DNA of 64,000 bases from the NCBI GenBank assembly GCA_964397565.1, contig CAYNJC010000004.1, positions 62,001 through 126,000 of the forward strand, given 5' to 3'. A program made the position numbers and the translations under genes. The notes under the pieces were generated by a model, which ran no database searches, was not told the origin of the DNA, and was given only the letters and a program-made list of their open reading frames with translations. Shown in pieces: positions 49,289 through 58,603 of this stretch (position 1 is the first letter of the stretch; each line of letters opens with the position of its first letter). The DNA is from JAPLST01 sp964397565. Its GTDB lineage: Bacteria > Auribacterota > UBA3054 > JAPLST01.

Positions 49289-52065
49289 CCACAAAAACGT
49301 TGGTGTGTTCTGCGCTGCTGCTGGTGTTGCTGCTGGCACATCCTGCGCGGCCGGCCAGCGTGCCGCCGCAATTGCCATTTAGTGCGGTGGTGCGCGTTGA
49401 CGGTGCCGATTTCAGCGGGCCGGTTCAACTAAAATTCACGATTGTTGCCCAAACAGCCCCGGATAACAATCTCTGGGCGAACGACGGCACCGACATAGGC
49501 GAACCGGCGCAAGCCACAGCGGCGACCGCGTTGGATGGCGTCTGTCGTATTCATCTTGGCGATACCCATCTGCCGCACATGCGGGCGCTGCCGCCGGCGG
49601 TGTTTGCCAGCGCGGCGCCATTAGTGTTGCGCGTCTGGCTGCAAGCCGGCAATGGCCCACTCGAATTGCTCGATCCCGACACGCCATTGCTGCCGGCGCC
49701 GTTTGCCTTTAACAGCGCCCTGCTGGACGGCTATGCGCCGCAGGCCTTCGCCTCGACGGCCGCAACCTATCAGCTTGCCGCGGATCTCACCGTCGTGGCA
49801 GCATTGCTCCCGAACTTGTCCAATGATGTGCTGGCGGTGCGCTCTGCCCTTGCCGCCGAAGTCACCAATCGGGTGCACGCCAGCGCCGCGCTGTCCAATC
49901 TGATGGCGACGGCGCTGCTGGCGCACAGCGCCACTGCGGAATTCGCCCTGGCCGCCCTCGTGGTGCACATTAATGCGGTCTCAGATCAGTTCGTTTTGAC
50001 AAGCGCCGCGCTCGCATCCAATCTCGTGGCTGAGACTGCGCTGCGTGCGGCCGCCGACACCAACCTCGCGGCGGACATCGCGGCATCTTTAAGCAATACC
50101 GCCGCATTGGTCGAACACACCCGCGCAGACCTCACGGCTTACACCGATGCCGCCACCAATGCCACGCTGGGCAGTGCGCTCGTCTGCGCGTATGCGGCCG
50201 CATCGAATCTCAATGCGGCCGGCGTGGCGAGCAATCAGCAGTGGGCTTTGGCCACGTTTCTTAACAAGCATGGCGACCGCATGTCCGGCCCGCTGCGCGT
50301 CGGGCAAATTCTCATGCTCAGCACGAATATGCCCGGCTACCTCGCCGCCGGCATTACGGCGCATCCCGAAGCCAACGGCTTCTACAACCAAAATGACCAG
50401 ACCAACAATAGCGCGCCGGTGTTTAGCAACATCTCCGGCGTGCTGCTCTATAGATACATGGTTGATTCCGACGGCTTCTATGAATGGCGCATCGGCCCGA
50501 ATCTGTCCGGCACGCCGTATTACGCCATGCAACCATATGTACAAGACACACTGCCACCCGTGACGCAGTGGAGTGGCGCCACGCTGTCTGCCGCCGTCTG
50601 GACAAATACCGCGCTGATCGATTTTGCGGGCGGCTTCGCGCGCAACCTCGCACCGGCGGCCGACGCCAGCGATGCCGTGATCCTCGGGCAGCTCACCACC
50701 GCCCATGATGAACTGGCAGGTACCATTACCATGGGCTTGGCGAATGTCGCCACCAACATTGCCGTGCTCGCCCACAACCTCACCACTGCCACCAATGCCG
50801 TCACCAGCCAGTTGCAGCGCCTGTTCGTGACGCACACCGCGCCCGGGGACATTATCATCACCAATGGCATGAGCCAGGCCGCCGCGCGCGCCACATTGTC
50901 TATCGGGCAATCGTTCGTGCCCACCTGCGACGGCACCTTGCGCGCCACGCGCTGCTGGCCGGCGGTGCCTGATGCCGTGTTGCGTGCGACGTTGTATGCC
51001 GGCGTTCCGTGGGATTTTGTGCACTATGTGGGGGTCAGCACCACCCGCACAACAGGGCCAGATGGCTCACTGCAGTTGGGCTTTGCGCCCGGTGCGGTTA
51101 CCGTGAGCAGTGGACAAACGTATACGGTAGTGTTGAGTATTGAAGACCCTGTTTCGTTTAATGAATGTCCGGGAAACACCTATCCGCGCGGCGAACTCTG
51201 CGTTATGGATGTGATTCACGGCGGGTTGTGGCTACCCGATGTTGGCAAAGACCTTGGTCTGATGCTCAGTTTCGATCCAGTCGAGCGCACCCGCATCACC
51301 GCGGACGGCATCGCGCTGGCCAACGGCGCGACCGTCACGCTTAATGGCCAGAACATTGACGATCGTTTTCTCAATGCCGCCGGCGACACGCTGACGGGCG
51401 ACTTGAATGCCAATGGCAAACGCATCACCAATCTGCCCGCGCCCGACGCGGCGGGCGATGCCGTCAGCAGGGGCTATCTGGACACTGCCACCAACGCCTT
51501 GCGCGGCGCGATCAATAATGAGCTGACCGCCACCTATGCCACCCATGGTTATGTTGACACTAAACAGTTTGGTCCGGCCAACATCGCCAATGGCGCCGTC
51601 TCGCTGGCCAAACTCAACACGGCCTCGGTGGACACGCGCTATATTGCGAACACAGGTGCGCAACAGTTGCAGGGACCGCTGGCGCTGGCCGGCGCGGGCG
51701 ACTGGCAGGTCGGTTCAGCCGCTGCGCGTGCCGATATTGTGCTCAAGAACCCGGCCGCCCAGATTCGCAGCGCGAGCGGGGATCTCAGCTTCAGCGCGCC
51801 CGCTAATCAAGCTATCCGCTTGCAGTCGTTCACCCACTTCAGCGCGGAGCAGTTTGGCCGCGCAACCATTCCGGCCAACGACCAGGAAGTACACGTGACT
51901 GACAAGCCCGTCACCTCCTCGGCGGTGATTCTGCTGACGCCTTGCGGCGCGGTCCCCGGCGCGCCCTACGCGCAAATCGATGTCGACGGCACAACCTTCT
52001 GGATCAAACTGTCAGCGCCTGTCGCGCGGGACACAGTCATCAATTACCTGATTCTCGCCCGATGA
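49285..52065 (+). CDS. Large exported protein with phage-tail-fibre-like modules
   Basis: The 926-residue protein has a signal peptide (LVCSALLLVLLLAHPA), then an N-terminal beta region found in many PVC exported proteins (FSAVVRVDGADFSGPVQLKF). Next comes an alanine/leucine-rich region (about 150-340) that looks like a trimeric coiled coil. Two modules of tail-fibre type follow: DRMSGPLRVGQILM (about 332) and GDTLTGDLNANGKRITNLPA (about 702), the second also with AVSRGYLDTAT, as in fibres ending in a beta-prism. It probably forms a trimeric surface fibre (inference). It overlaps both neighbours by ATGA. Confidence 0.78.
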   Translation: MTTKTLVCSALLLVLLLAHPARPASVPPQLPFSAVVRVDGADFSGPVQLKFTIVAQTAPDNNLWANDGTDIGEPAQATAATALDGVCRIHLGDTHLPHMRALPPAVFASAAPLVLRVWLQAGNGPLELLDPDTPLLPAPFAFNSALLDGYAPQAFASTAATYQLAADLTVVAALLPNLSNDVLAVRSALAAEVTNRVHASAALSNLMATALLAHSATAEFALAALVVHINAVSDQFVLTSAALASNLVAETALRAAADTNLAADIAASLSNTAALVEHTRADLTAYTDAATNATLGSALVCAYAAASNLNAAGVASNQQWALATFLNKHGDRMSGPLRVGQILMLSTNMPGYLAAGITAHPEANGFYNQNDQTNNSAPVFSNISGVLLYRYMVDSDGFYEWRIGPNLSGTPYYAMQPYVQDTLPPVTQWSGATLSAAVWTNTALIDFAGGFARNLAPAADASDAVILGQLTTAHDELAGTITMGLANVATNIAVLAHNLTTATNAVTSQLQRLFVTHTAPGDIIITNGMSQAAARATLSIGQSFVPTCDGTLRATRCWPAVPDAVLRATLYAGVPWDFVHYVGVSTTRTTGPDGSLQLGFAPGAVTVSSGQTYTVVLSIEDPVSFNECPGNTYPRGELCVMDVIHGGLWLPDVGKDLGLMLSFDPVERTRITADGIALANGATVTLNGQNIDDRFLNAAGDTLTGDLNANGKRITNLPAPDAAGDAVSRGYLDTATNALRGAINNELTATYATHGYVDTKQFGPANIANGAVSLAKLNTASVDTRYIANTGAQQLQGPLALAGAGDWQVGSAAARADIVLKNPAAQIRSASGDLSFSAPANQAIRLQSFTHFSAEQFGRATIPANDQEVHVTDKPVTSSAVILLTPCGAVPGAPYAQIDVDGTTFWIKLSAPVARDTVINYLILAR

Positions 52066-53657
52066 ACACAGCACGGCACAGAGTGGTCTTAATTGCCGCA
52101 CTGCTCTCTGGCTGTCTTGCCGGTGTGCCCGCATTGGGCGTCAATGAGGCCTTCATGCCATATGATCTATTTACCGGCGACCCGCTCAACAGTTTGCGCT
52201 GGGAAATGCACACGTATGATCCACAGACAAGAAAGGTGGTGGCCACTGAGTCGGGCGACTTGCCGCCATCAGTCAGCTATCAAACCAGGGGCGGAGGCAC
52301 TGATTACGGATCACATTGGAGCGGGACCTACTGTGGCGTAGCACTCAGCCCCGGCGCGGACACGTGGAGCCATACCGTGCTGGTCACCCATGAGTTCTGC
52401 ATGTCCAATGTCTGGAGAAAAGCGACCAACGTCTACATTTCCAGCTTCCGCGTGGATGACTACGCCAACAGCCCGGACGACACGAATCACCTCGGCACAC
52501 TGGTGGTGCAGACGGAATGGAGCCAGAACGGTGGCTACTGTTCAGCCTTCTTGTACCCCTTACAGGAATGGGCCGGCATTACATTTTCACCCGCGGATGT
52601 GGATGTCTTTCGCGTGGACACTATCGCGGGCGTGTACTGCATCGAGACAAGGCTGGCAGACGCTGGTGCACCCGCACTTGACCTTGCAGTTTTCAAGAAA
52701 CACCGCGATAATGATGCTTGTGATGGTGACAAGATTGCATGGACCAATGCGGTTAACGTCTACCACGACAATGGCACGCTTGACACCTTACGCCAGCGGG
52801 TCTACTTCACGCTGGACAATGCCAACGGCGCCTATGTGCAAGTGACAGCAACTAATTATGCACCTGGTGCAACATACGGTTACAAGATTCGCATCTTCCG
52901 CGCCCGCCCGGTCATCCTGATACACGGAATCGAGAGTAATCCGAAAACTGCGACTGACCCGCTATCCACCATGGGACACTACAAGCTGGCCGCTCCCTAT
53001 GATGCTGCTTTGATGCCCATCGTCATCAATGACTTCCCTTGGAATTCAGAAACTGAAGATATAGTAATCAATTCTGGTGAAGGGCTACCACTGAGGTTTA
53101 TTCAATATGTGGACGCTGTCTATGTAAAGCAACATATGCCCGTCGTCTTGATTGGCCATAGTATGGGTGGATACTTGTGCCGGCATTATATTTCTGCTGG
53201 TGATCGAACACACTGGAGTTTGTGCTTTCTTCTTGGCTCTCCGCAGTACGGCAGCGACATTGCAAATTCTTCGACATTAAACATTATCAATTTTTATTTT
53301 GGTAATACATCGCTCTACAACATCGATGCGCTTAAGCGCGGTAGCATGCACACTTGGGAAATGCACCGACGGACTCCACACATTGATTCGCACATGGTGT
53401 GCGTAGCCGGCGATAGAAATACGGGGTATGAACTGGCGCAAAGCATTACTAGTTACAAACTCGGCCTTACATATAGTGATGGCATTGTGCCGGTGTCATC
53501 CGCAAACCTGCAGTCCATGTCAGATCAGGTACGCTTCCACATTGTACACATGAACCACCATCGCATTGGTGTGTTCACCGACAATGAGCAGAGCGACAAT
53601 CCACGCAATTCGTTTTGTGATGCTGTGTATCAAGTCATTCACGCATATCTGGACTAA
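52062..53657 (+). CDS. Exported alpha/beta-hydrolase (lipase/acylhydrolase-like)
   Basis: The 531-residue protein starts at the overlapping ATG, with a signal peptide (VVLIAALLSGCLAGVPALG). The N-terminal ~270 residues are beta-rich. The hydrolase domain then begins at about residue 280 (RPVILIHGIESNPKT) with the nucleophile elbow GHSMGG at 365-370, so S367 is the expected nucleophile. The segment DGIVPVSSANLQS would place the catalytic aspartate and a histidine follows in VHMNHHRIG. This is the plan of bacterial triacylglycerol lipases of the PGAP1-like or LipA type. Secreted as part of the five-gene operon. Confidence 0.85.
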   Translation: MNTARHRVVLIAALLSGCLAGVPALGVNEAFMPYDLFTGDPLNSLRWEMHTYDPQTRKVVATESGDLPPSVSYQTRGGGTDYGSHWSGTYCGVALSPGADTWSHTVLVTHEFCMSNVWRKATNVYISSFRVDDYANSPDDTNHLGTLVVQTEWSQNGGYCSAFLYPLQEWAGITFSPADVDVFRVDTIAGVYCIETRLADAGAPALDLAVFKKHRDNDACDGDKIAWTNAVNVYHDNGTLDTLRQRVYFTLDNANGAYVQVTATNYAPGATYGYKIRIFRARPVILIHGIESNPKTATDPLSTMGHYKLAAPYDAALMPIVINDFPWNSETEDIVINSGEGLPLRFIQYVDAVYVKQHMPVVLIGHSMGGYLCRHYISAGDRTHWSLCFLLGSPQYGSDIANSSTLNIINFYFGNTSLYNIDALKRGSMHTWEMHRRTPHIDSHMVCVAGDRNTGYELAQSITSYKLGLTYSDGIVPVSSANLQSMSDQVRFHIVHMNHHRIGVFTDNEQSDNPRNSFCDAVYQVIHAYLD

Positions 53658-53675
53658 TCCACCGGGAAACATACT

Positions 53676-54674
53676 GTGAAAAAACGCATCATAGTCTTGT
53701 TAAGCATCGCGCTTGCCTGCGGATTCATTGTAGGATTTGTTTTTTTACACCGAGCGACGCAGCCCATGCAAGGGCAGGCGCCACGCCAAGGTTCTCATAG
53801 ACCGGTGCCCCTGCCGGTCAATAATGAACCCGTGCCGCAGCCAACAACCACGGCAATCGTGAATGCGCCGCAACTAGTCGGGTCCGCTATATTAAGAAAA
53901 GGCGTGTACGCCTACAACGGACCGTTTTCGGACGACATGCTATGTTACTATTTTACAAACATGGTGCCGGCAAGCCAATTGTTGGAGTACACACATAATG
54001 CGGAAAGCATCTCCAATTCTTTGTGGTACGGGCACACAATGGGCATCCGACCGCCGACAAATCTGATAGATTATGCTCGTTTTTGTATTGAGGCGGCTGC
54101 GATTTATACGGGATTCCCCTATGTACTAGGTATGCTGAAACATGAAGCCACCAATGACTGTTACCTGAATGCGTGGCGTGACGCGGTGCCGAAGTATTAT
54201 GTGCCGGACTACGATCGCCATGGTTGGTCAACAACTGATGAAGTAATCAACGCATGCATGTGGCTTCTGCTACTAAACAATGCTGAACTCCAGCCCAATG
54301 GCTATGAACGGATATCGACATTCACAGCAGTTACAAATTATAATGACTTATACGAAACAATTATGCGGGGCAGAAAACCAGAAGTGACGCCGAGATTTGC
54401 ATACCTTGATCCTGCTAGATATCCCCAAAAAGCACGCGACTGGGCCTTGCATTTTCCCAATCCCTACACACGCTATCAGCAGCAGAGTGCATGGAAAGGT
54501 CCGCGTGGCACGGGTCAGGTCGCCATTGTGGTCCTCCAAGAGATTCTGAAAAGCTGGGATAAAGATCCGCCGTATTTGTGGAAGAACAATCCTGCCTATC
54601 CGGTTCTTGATCGGCGGAATATGCGCAGGATTATTGAGGAAAAGAAACAATCTCTTGCAGGCGCACCTAAATGA
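53676..54674 (+). CDS. Membrane-anchored exported protein, unknown
   Basis: The 332-residue protein has one N-terminal hydrophobic helix (RIIVLLSIALACGFIVGFVFL), then a Pro/Gln-rich linker to about residue 65 and a helical globular region rich in Tyr and Trp (WYGHTMGIRPPTNLIDYARF). No family is recognised. It lies 18 bases after the lipase gene and 19 before the next gene, on the same strand. A lipase-foldase-like chaperone is conceivable from position alone: Lif proteins have the same anchor-linker-helical plan, but the diagnostic RxxFDY motif is absent. Confidence 0.6.
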   Translation: MKKRIIVLLSIALACGFIVGFVFLHRATQPMQGQAPRQGSHRPVPLPVNNEPVPQPTTTAIVNAPQLVGSAILRKGVYAYNGPFSDDMLCYYFTNMVPASQLLEYTHNAESISNSLWYGHTMGIRPPTNLIDYARFCIEAAAIYTGFPYVLGMLKHEATNDCYLNAWRDAVPKYYVPDYDRHGWSTTDEVINACMWLLLLNNAELQPNGYERISTFTAVTNYNDLYETIMRGRKPEVTPRFAYLDPARYPQKARDWALHFPNPYTRYQQQSAWKGPRGTGQVAIVVLQEILKSWDKDPPYLWKNNPAYPVLDRRNMRRIIEEKKQSLAGAPK

Positions 54675-54693
54675 GAATGATGCAGACGGGATT

Positions 54694-56757
54694 ATGATGA
54701 GAACACTAATTCTAATTGCCGCGTGTTTCGGCGCGGCGGGTGTGATGGCCAATCCCTATGGCATGCTGTTCAAGGTCAATGTCAATGGAACACTGGTTGG
54801 GCACGGTGATTATTACAGAGATGTAGTCGTGTTGTCACGCACGCCAAATGCGCCATGGCAAAGCCAATTTCTAACACCACAAATGAATGACTTAAGTGGC
54901 TATTCATTCTATGATTATGATACAGCTCAATCATGGTATGCTGTTATTTTTGCGGTCGGGATACCGCCGGGCAGTTCCGTGCCTCGTCCGCCTCGTCGCA
55001 TAAGTAACATTGTGACGTTGCCCACTATGGCACATTCGCAAACTGTAGTAGCCACTTTAACCTTGACTCGTGCCAATGACGCAGCAGACGAAGATGGTGA
55101 CGGCCTATCTCTGAGCAATGAACTGTGTAATGGGACAGATCCGTATGATGCCGACAGCGATGATGATGGCTTGCCGGATGACAAGGATATAACTGGAGTA
55201 TCCATTACTATATTTGTTGCAGGCCAACCACCAATGAATGTCAATAGCTACGGGACCAGCCCGCTGGATTCTGACAGCGACAATGATGGCGTGCTGGACG
55301 GCGTCGAGGTGTACGGCCTCGCGCCGTATGGCTTTGTCACGGATCCGAATAATCCTGACACGGATGGCGATGGCGTCATTGACGGCTTGGATCCGAATCC
55401 GCTCGGTGCCACCGACGCGAATAGTGATGGCATTGCGGATGAGTGGGTTTCGTTCTGGACAAATCAGGTCGCGTTGTGGGGCTATGACGCAAGCATGATC
55501 GCCGCGTTGCTCGACCCGGACGGCGATGCTGATGGCGATGGTATCAGCAATCGCGCAGAATACCAAAACGGGAGCGTGCCGATTGTCACCAACGGCCACT
55601 ATGACGCGCGCGTCGTGCCATCGCCATTGGTCATCACCGCCGCGCCGAATGCCTTTGTCACGGCTGCATTTGATGTGGTTGACCTGTCGTGGCGGCCGAG
55701 CACGGGCACAATTATCCAATTGGCGCAGCCGTGGGCGGGAGTGCCAAATTTTCGATCTGCAAATTACAATTTGCAATTTGATGGGAACGAGCAACTGCAT
55801 TTCTACTCACGGTTTGGCGTGCGGGTGCCGTGCCTCTTGCCAATCAACACGACCAACTTGTGTGCGGATACAGTCTACAGCGACACGCTGCGCGTCGTGG
55901 TCGGCGGGCGGACTAACACATGCGTGGTGCTGCTGTACATCAGTCCGGGCGCGAATCCGAATCGTGCGCCCGTAGGATGCACCTTGCTTGCACCGAGCGA
56001 CGGCGCGCGGCTGGCCGGCGTGCTCGATCAACATCTGACGTGGTGTGCGGCGAGCGATGCAGACGGCGATGCCGTCACCTACGATGTGCATTGCGGCTGG
56101 GGGTATGGCAGCGACACGCCTGCGCTAATGCTGGCGAATCAGAGCGGCATCGACGCTGTCGCATTTGATGTTGAAGCGGGCCTCACGGCTGCACTGGTTT
56201 CGAATCGCGTGTACCGCTGGCAGGTGATTGCGAAAGACAGTCATGGCGCGCAGTGCTGGTCGCCGATCTGGGAGTTCACGACGCCGGTTGCGGATGCCGA
56301 TAGCGATGGACTGCTGGATGATGACGAGACGGAGCTGGGCACTGATCCGCACAATCCCGATAGCGATGGCGATGGCGTGTGGGATGGCGAGGAATACTAT
56401 CGCGGGGCGAATCCGCTCGATCGCTTTGACCGGCCGGTGCAGATTGTCGTGCGACCGCTGCCGGTGGCAACGGTGGGCTATCCGTACCACGGCGAGGTGC
56501 AGGCGGGGTATGGCGCGCCGAGTTATAGTTGGAGCATTCACCGCGGCTGGCTGCCGGCGGGCATGAGCTTGTCGGCGGCGGGCATCATCACGGGCATGCC
56601 GGTGCAGGCAGGTGTGCGCAGTTTCGGCGTGCAGGTGCGCGATCAGCGCGAGGACACAACCGTGACGAACCTGCAACTCGAGGTGCAGGCGCGCGGGACA
56701 GGGCCGGCGGGCACGGTCGGCCACGGCGTCCTCGGCCACGGCCGCATTGGCGAGTGA
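54694..56757 (+). CDS. Exported calcium-binding protein with TSP3 repeats and Ig-like C-terminus
   Basis: The 687-residue protein starts with a signal peptide (MRTLILIAACFGAAGVMA; either of two adjacent ATGs). Thrombospondin-type-3 calcium loops appear around residues 131-165, 189-255, 275-290 and 533-576 (DADSDGLLDDDETELGTDP, DSDGDGVWDGEEYYRG). Between them is a fibronectin-like region (about 425-530) and at the end an Ig-like putative domain (about 590-670, APSYSWSIHRGWLPAGMSL). The last residues repeat GHGVLGHG. Probably a surface-attached structural protein stabilised by calcium. It is the last gene of the operon. Confidence 0.8.
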   Translation: MMRTLILIAACFGAAGVMANPYGMLFKVNVNGTLVGHGDYYRDVVVLSRTPNAPWQSQFLTPQMNDLSGYSFYDYDTAQSWYAVIFAVGIPPGSSVPRPPRRISNIVTLPTMAHSQTVVATLTLTRANDAADEDGDGLSLSNELCNGTDPYDADSDDDGLPDDKDITGVSITIFVAGQPPMNVNSYGTSPLDSDSDNDGVLDGVEVYGLAPYGFVTDPNNPDTDGDGVIDGLDPNPLGATDANSDGIADEWVSFWTNQVALWGYDASMIAALLDPDGDADGDGISNRAEYQNGSVPIVTNGHYDARVVPSPLVITAAPNAFVTAAFDVVDLSWRPSTGTIIQLAQPWAGVPNFRSANYNLQFDGNEQLHFYSRFGVRVPCLLPINTTNLCADTVYSDTLRVVVGGRTNTCVVLLYISPGANPNRAPVGCTLLAPSDGARLAGVLDQHLTWCAASDADGDAVTYDVHCGWGYGSDTPALMLANQSGIDAVAFDVEAGLTAALVSNRVYRWQVIAKDSHGAQCWSPIWEFTTPVADADSDGLLDDDETELGTDPHNPDSDGDGVWDGEEYYRGANPLDRFDRPVQIVVRPLPVATVGYPYHGEVQAGYGAPSYSWSIHRGWLPAGMSLSAAGIITGMPVQAGVRSFGVQVRDQREDTTVTNLQLEVQARGTGPAGTVGHGVLGHGRIGE

Positions 56758-56797
56758 CCGCACAGTATTTTTTTTCGCAACGAAATAGATTACTGAT

Positions 56798-56880
56798 CAT
56801 CCACGCCGCTGGCGGGATCTCCGCCGGTGGCGGGATCTCCGCCTTTGACGGGACTAGGCTGCTGCCTTAGCTGGCTGGTG
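56798..56880. repeat. Repeat B (inverse orientation, three units)
   Basis: ATCCACGCCGCTGGCGGGAT and two related units (one reading TTTGACGGGACTAGG) lead into the GCTGCTGCCTTAG tail also seen at 41871-41884. The core CCGCC..GGCGG is an inverted repeat. Confidence 0.82.
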
Positions 56881-56882
56881 TC

Positions 56883-57010
56883 TTACTAATGAGTGCGCGT
56901 TCTATTTTGCAGCATCCTTGTAGCCGCCCGCGCCGAGGGCGGCTTCTGCAGCCGCGGTCAACGCCCGCGGCCACAATTGGAATGCCAACAAGTAAGCGCA
57001 CTCATTAGTA
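56883..57010. repeat. Repeat A, copy 4 (complete, 128 bp)
   Basis: Ends TTACTAATGAGTGCGC and GCGCACTCATTAGTA are perfect 15-base inverted repeats; the core is in the same orientation as copies 1 and 2. It adjoins repeat B, separated by two bases. Confidence 0.9.
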
Positions 57011-57060
57011 GCTGGTTGCCAGCGCGGGGGGCGCGCACACACTCCAGCAATTGTCATTGA

Positions 57061-57218
57061 CAAACGACAAAAAATGTCGATTGTGGTTTCTCTTTTACTC
57101 TTTTACTCTTTGTTCATTTCTGTGCGCAGCGGCAGAGCAGCACTATAGAAAAGAGCAACTGAGCCAAGGAGCAGACCGCAGTTTCTTATTGTTTGCAAAC
57201 GACAAAAAATGTCGATTG
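57061..57218. repeat. Repeat F, copy 2 (inverted relative to copy 1)
   Basis: Palindromes at 57065-57079 and 57200-57214 (CGACAAAAAATGTCG) bound a 158-base unit whose reverse complement matches 47924-48080, including CTGTGCGCAGCGGCAGAGCA. An extra CTTCGTGTCCTTCGTG element follows at 57258-57280. Confidence 0.85.
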
Positions 57219-57354
57219 TGCATGTTGCTGCCGCATTCACCCCACCCATTGCAGTGCTTCTTCGTGTCCTTCGTGTCCTTCGTGGTGAGATGTGCTGCAT
57301 CTGCGACAAGCCAACAAGCCGCGTCGGCTCGTCGACGACAGACGTGGGCGATTG

Positions 57355-57363
57355 TGCTATACT
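57355..57363 (+). promoter_or_regulatory. Extended -10 promoter of the racemase gene
   Basis: TGC followed by TATACT at 57358-57363, about 58 bases ahead of the start at 57421; the -35 region is poor. Confidence 0.5.
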
Positions 57364-57420
57364 ATCTGACACCATTGCGCCCTGCGGCGTGCTTTTTTTG
57401 TATCCCACGGGACTATTGCG

Positions 57421-58125
57421 ATGAAGGTCATTGGCTTGCTGGGTGGCATGAGTTGGGAATCAACCGTGCCGTATTATCAAGTGATTAACGACACCGTCCG
57501 GCGGCGGCTCGGCGGTTTGCATTCCGCCAAGATTGTCTTGTACAGTGTTGACTTTTTTGAGATCGCAGAATTGCAGCGCGCCGGCAATTGGGACGGCGCC
57601 GGCCAGGTCATGATTGCCGCCGCACGCGCCCTTGAGCACGCCGGCGCTGAAGGCCTGGCGATCTGCACGAATACCATGCACAAACTCGTGCCGGTCATCG
57701 AACCGGCGATCGGCATTCCCGTGTTGCACATCGTGGATGCGGCCGCCGTTGCGGTCAAGGCCCAGAAGATTCAGACCATTGGCTTGCTTGGCACGCAATT
57801 CACCATGGAACAGGAATTCTACCGCGACCGGCTGCGCGAGCGCCATGGCTTGACGGTCGTGATTCCGGATGACGACGACCGGGCCCAGATTCACCGTATT
57901 ATTTTTGACGAGCTGTGCGTCGGCATTGTCCGCGATGAGTCGCGCGCGGCGTATCGCCGCATCATGGCGCAGCTCGTCCAGCGTGGCGCGCAGGGCATCG
58001 TCCTGGGCTGCACCGAGCAAGCCATGCTTGTCACACCCGCGGACGTGCCGGTGCCGCTGTTTGACACGACCCGCTTGCATGCGTTGTACGCGGCCGAGTG
58101 GTCCCTCGAAGAACAACGCAAGTAA
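57421..58125 (+). CDS. Aspartate/glutamate racemase family protein (YgeA-like)
   Basis: The 234-residue protein has the two active-site cysteines of the family, C82 in ICTNTMHKL and C197 in VLGCTEQ, and the N-terminal GLLGGMSWESTVPYYQ. The GMSWEST form is typical of YgeA-type broad-range racemases. They interconvert L- and D-amino acids without cofactor, for peptidoglycan or signalling. It stands alone between repeats A4/F2 and A5. Confidence 0.94.
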   Translation: MKVIGLLGGMSWESTVPYYQVINDTVRRRLGGLHSAKIVLYSVDFFEIAELQRAGNWDGAGQVMIAAARALEHAGAEGLAICTNTMHKLVPVIEPAIGIPVLHIVDAAAVAVKAQKIQTIGLLGTQFTMEQEFYRDRLRERHGLTVVIPDDDDRAQIHRIIFDELCVGIVRDESRAAYRRIMAQLVQRGAQGIVLGCTEQAMLVTPADVPVPLFDTTRLHALYAAEWSLEEQRK

Positions 58126-58200
58126 AGACGTTTGCCACGAAGTGCACGAAGGCAGCGCAGAGGCAGGCAATGGATGTGGTGTTTTTTTCGCAATGAAGCG

Positions 58201-58421
58201 AGTTATTGATGCATGCGCTTACTTGGTGTCATGCCCATTGTGGCCGCGGGCGCCCGCTTGGAGCTGGCCTGGATAGCTAAGGCAGCAGCCTAGTCCCGCC
58301 AACGGCGGCGATCCCGCCAGCGGCGTGGAGCGCGGATGACCGCGGCTGCAGAAGCCGCCCTCAGCGCGGGCGGCTACAAGGACGCTGCAAAGTAGAAAGC
58401 GCTCTCGTTGGTAAGGTGCCA
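58201..58421. repeat. Repeat A, copy 5 (degenerate ends, carries repeat B)
   Basis: Left end TTATTGATGCATGCGCTTAC and right end AAGCGCTCTCGTTGGTAA are diverged inverted repeats. The core (GTGGCCGCGGGCGC to GCGGGCGGCTACAAGGACG) is in the orientation of copy 3. A complex repeat-B block (58256-58335, with GATAGCTAAGGCAGCAGCC) is inserted at the same place as in copy 3. 58422-58603 holds a CTTCGTGGCCTTCGTGGCC repeat and no gene. Confidence 0.82.
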
Positions 58422-58603
58422 CGTAGTTTTTTTGCAACAAGACAAACTTAAGATGCGGCGCCGGTCTTCTTCGTGGCCTTCGTGGCCTTCGTGGTGAGAC
58501 CTGCTGCGACTGCGGCGCGGCGAAATTAGAGAAAATATTGCATGTCGAAGTGCTGCCTGATTAGCTTAATTCTTCGTCAGGCCTTGTTCGTCATGCGATT
58601 TTC

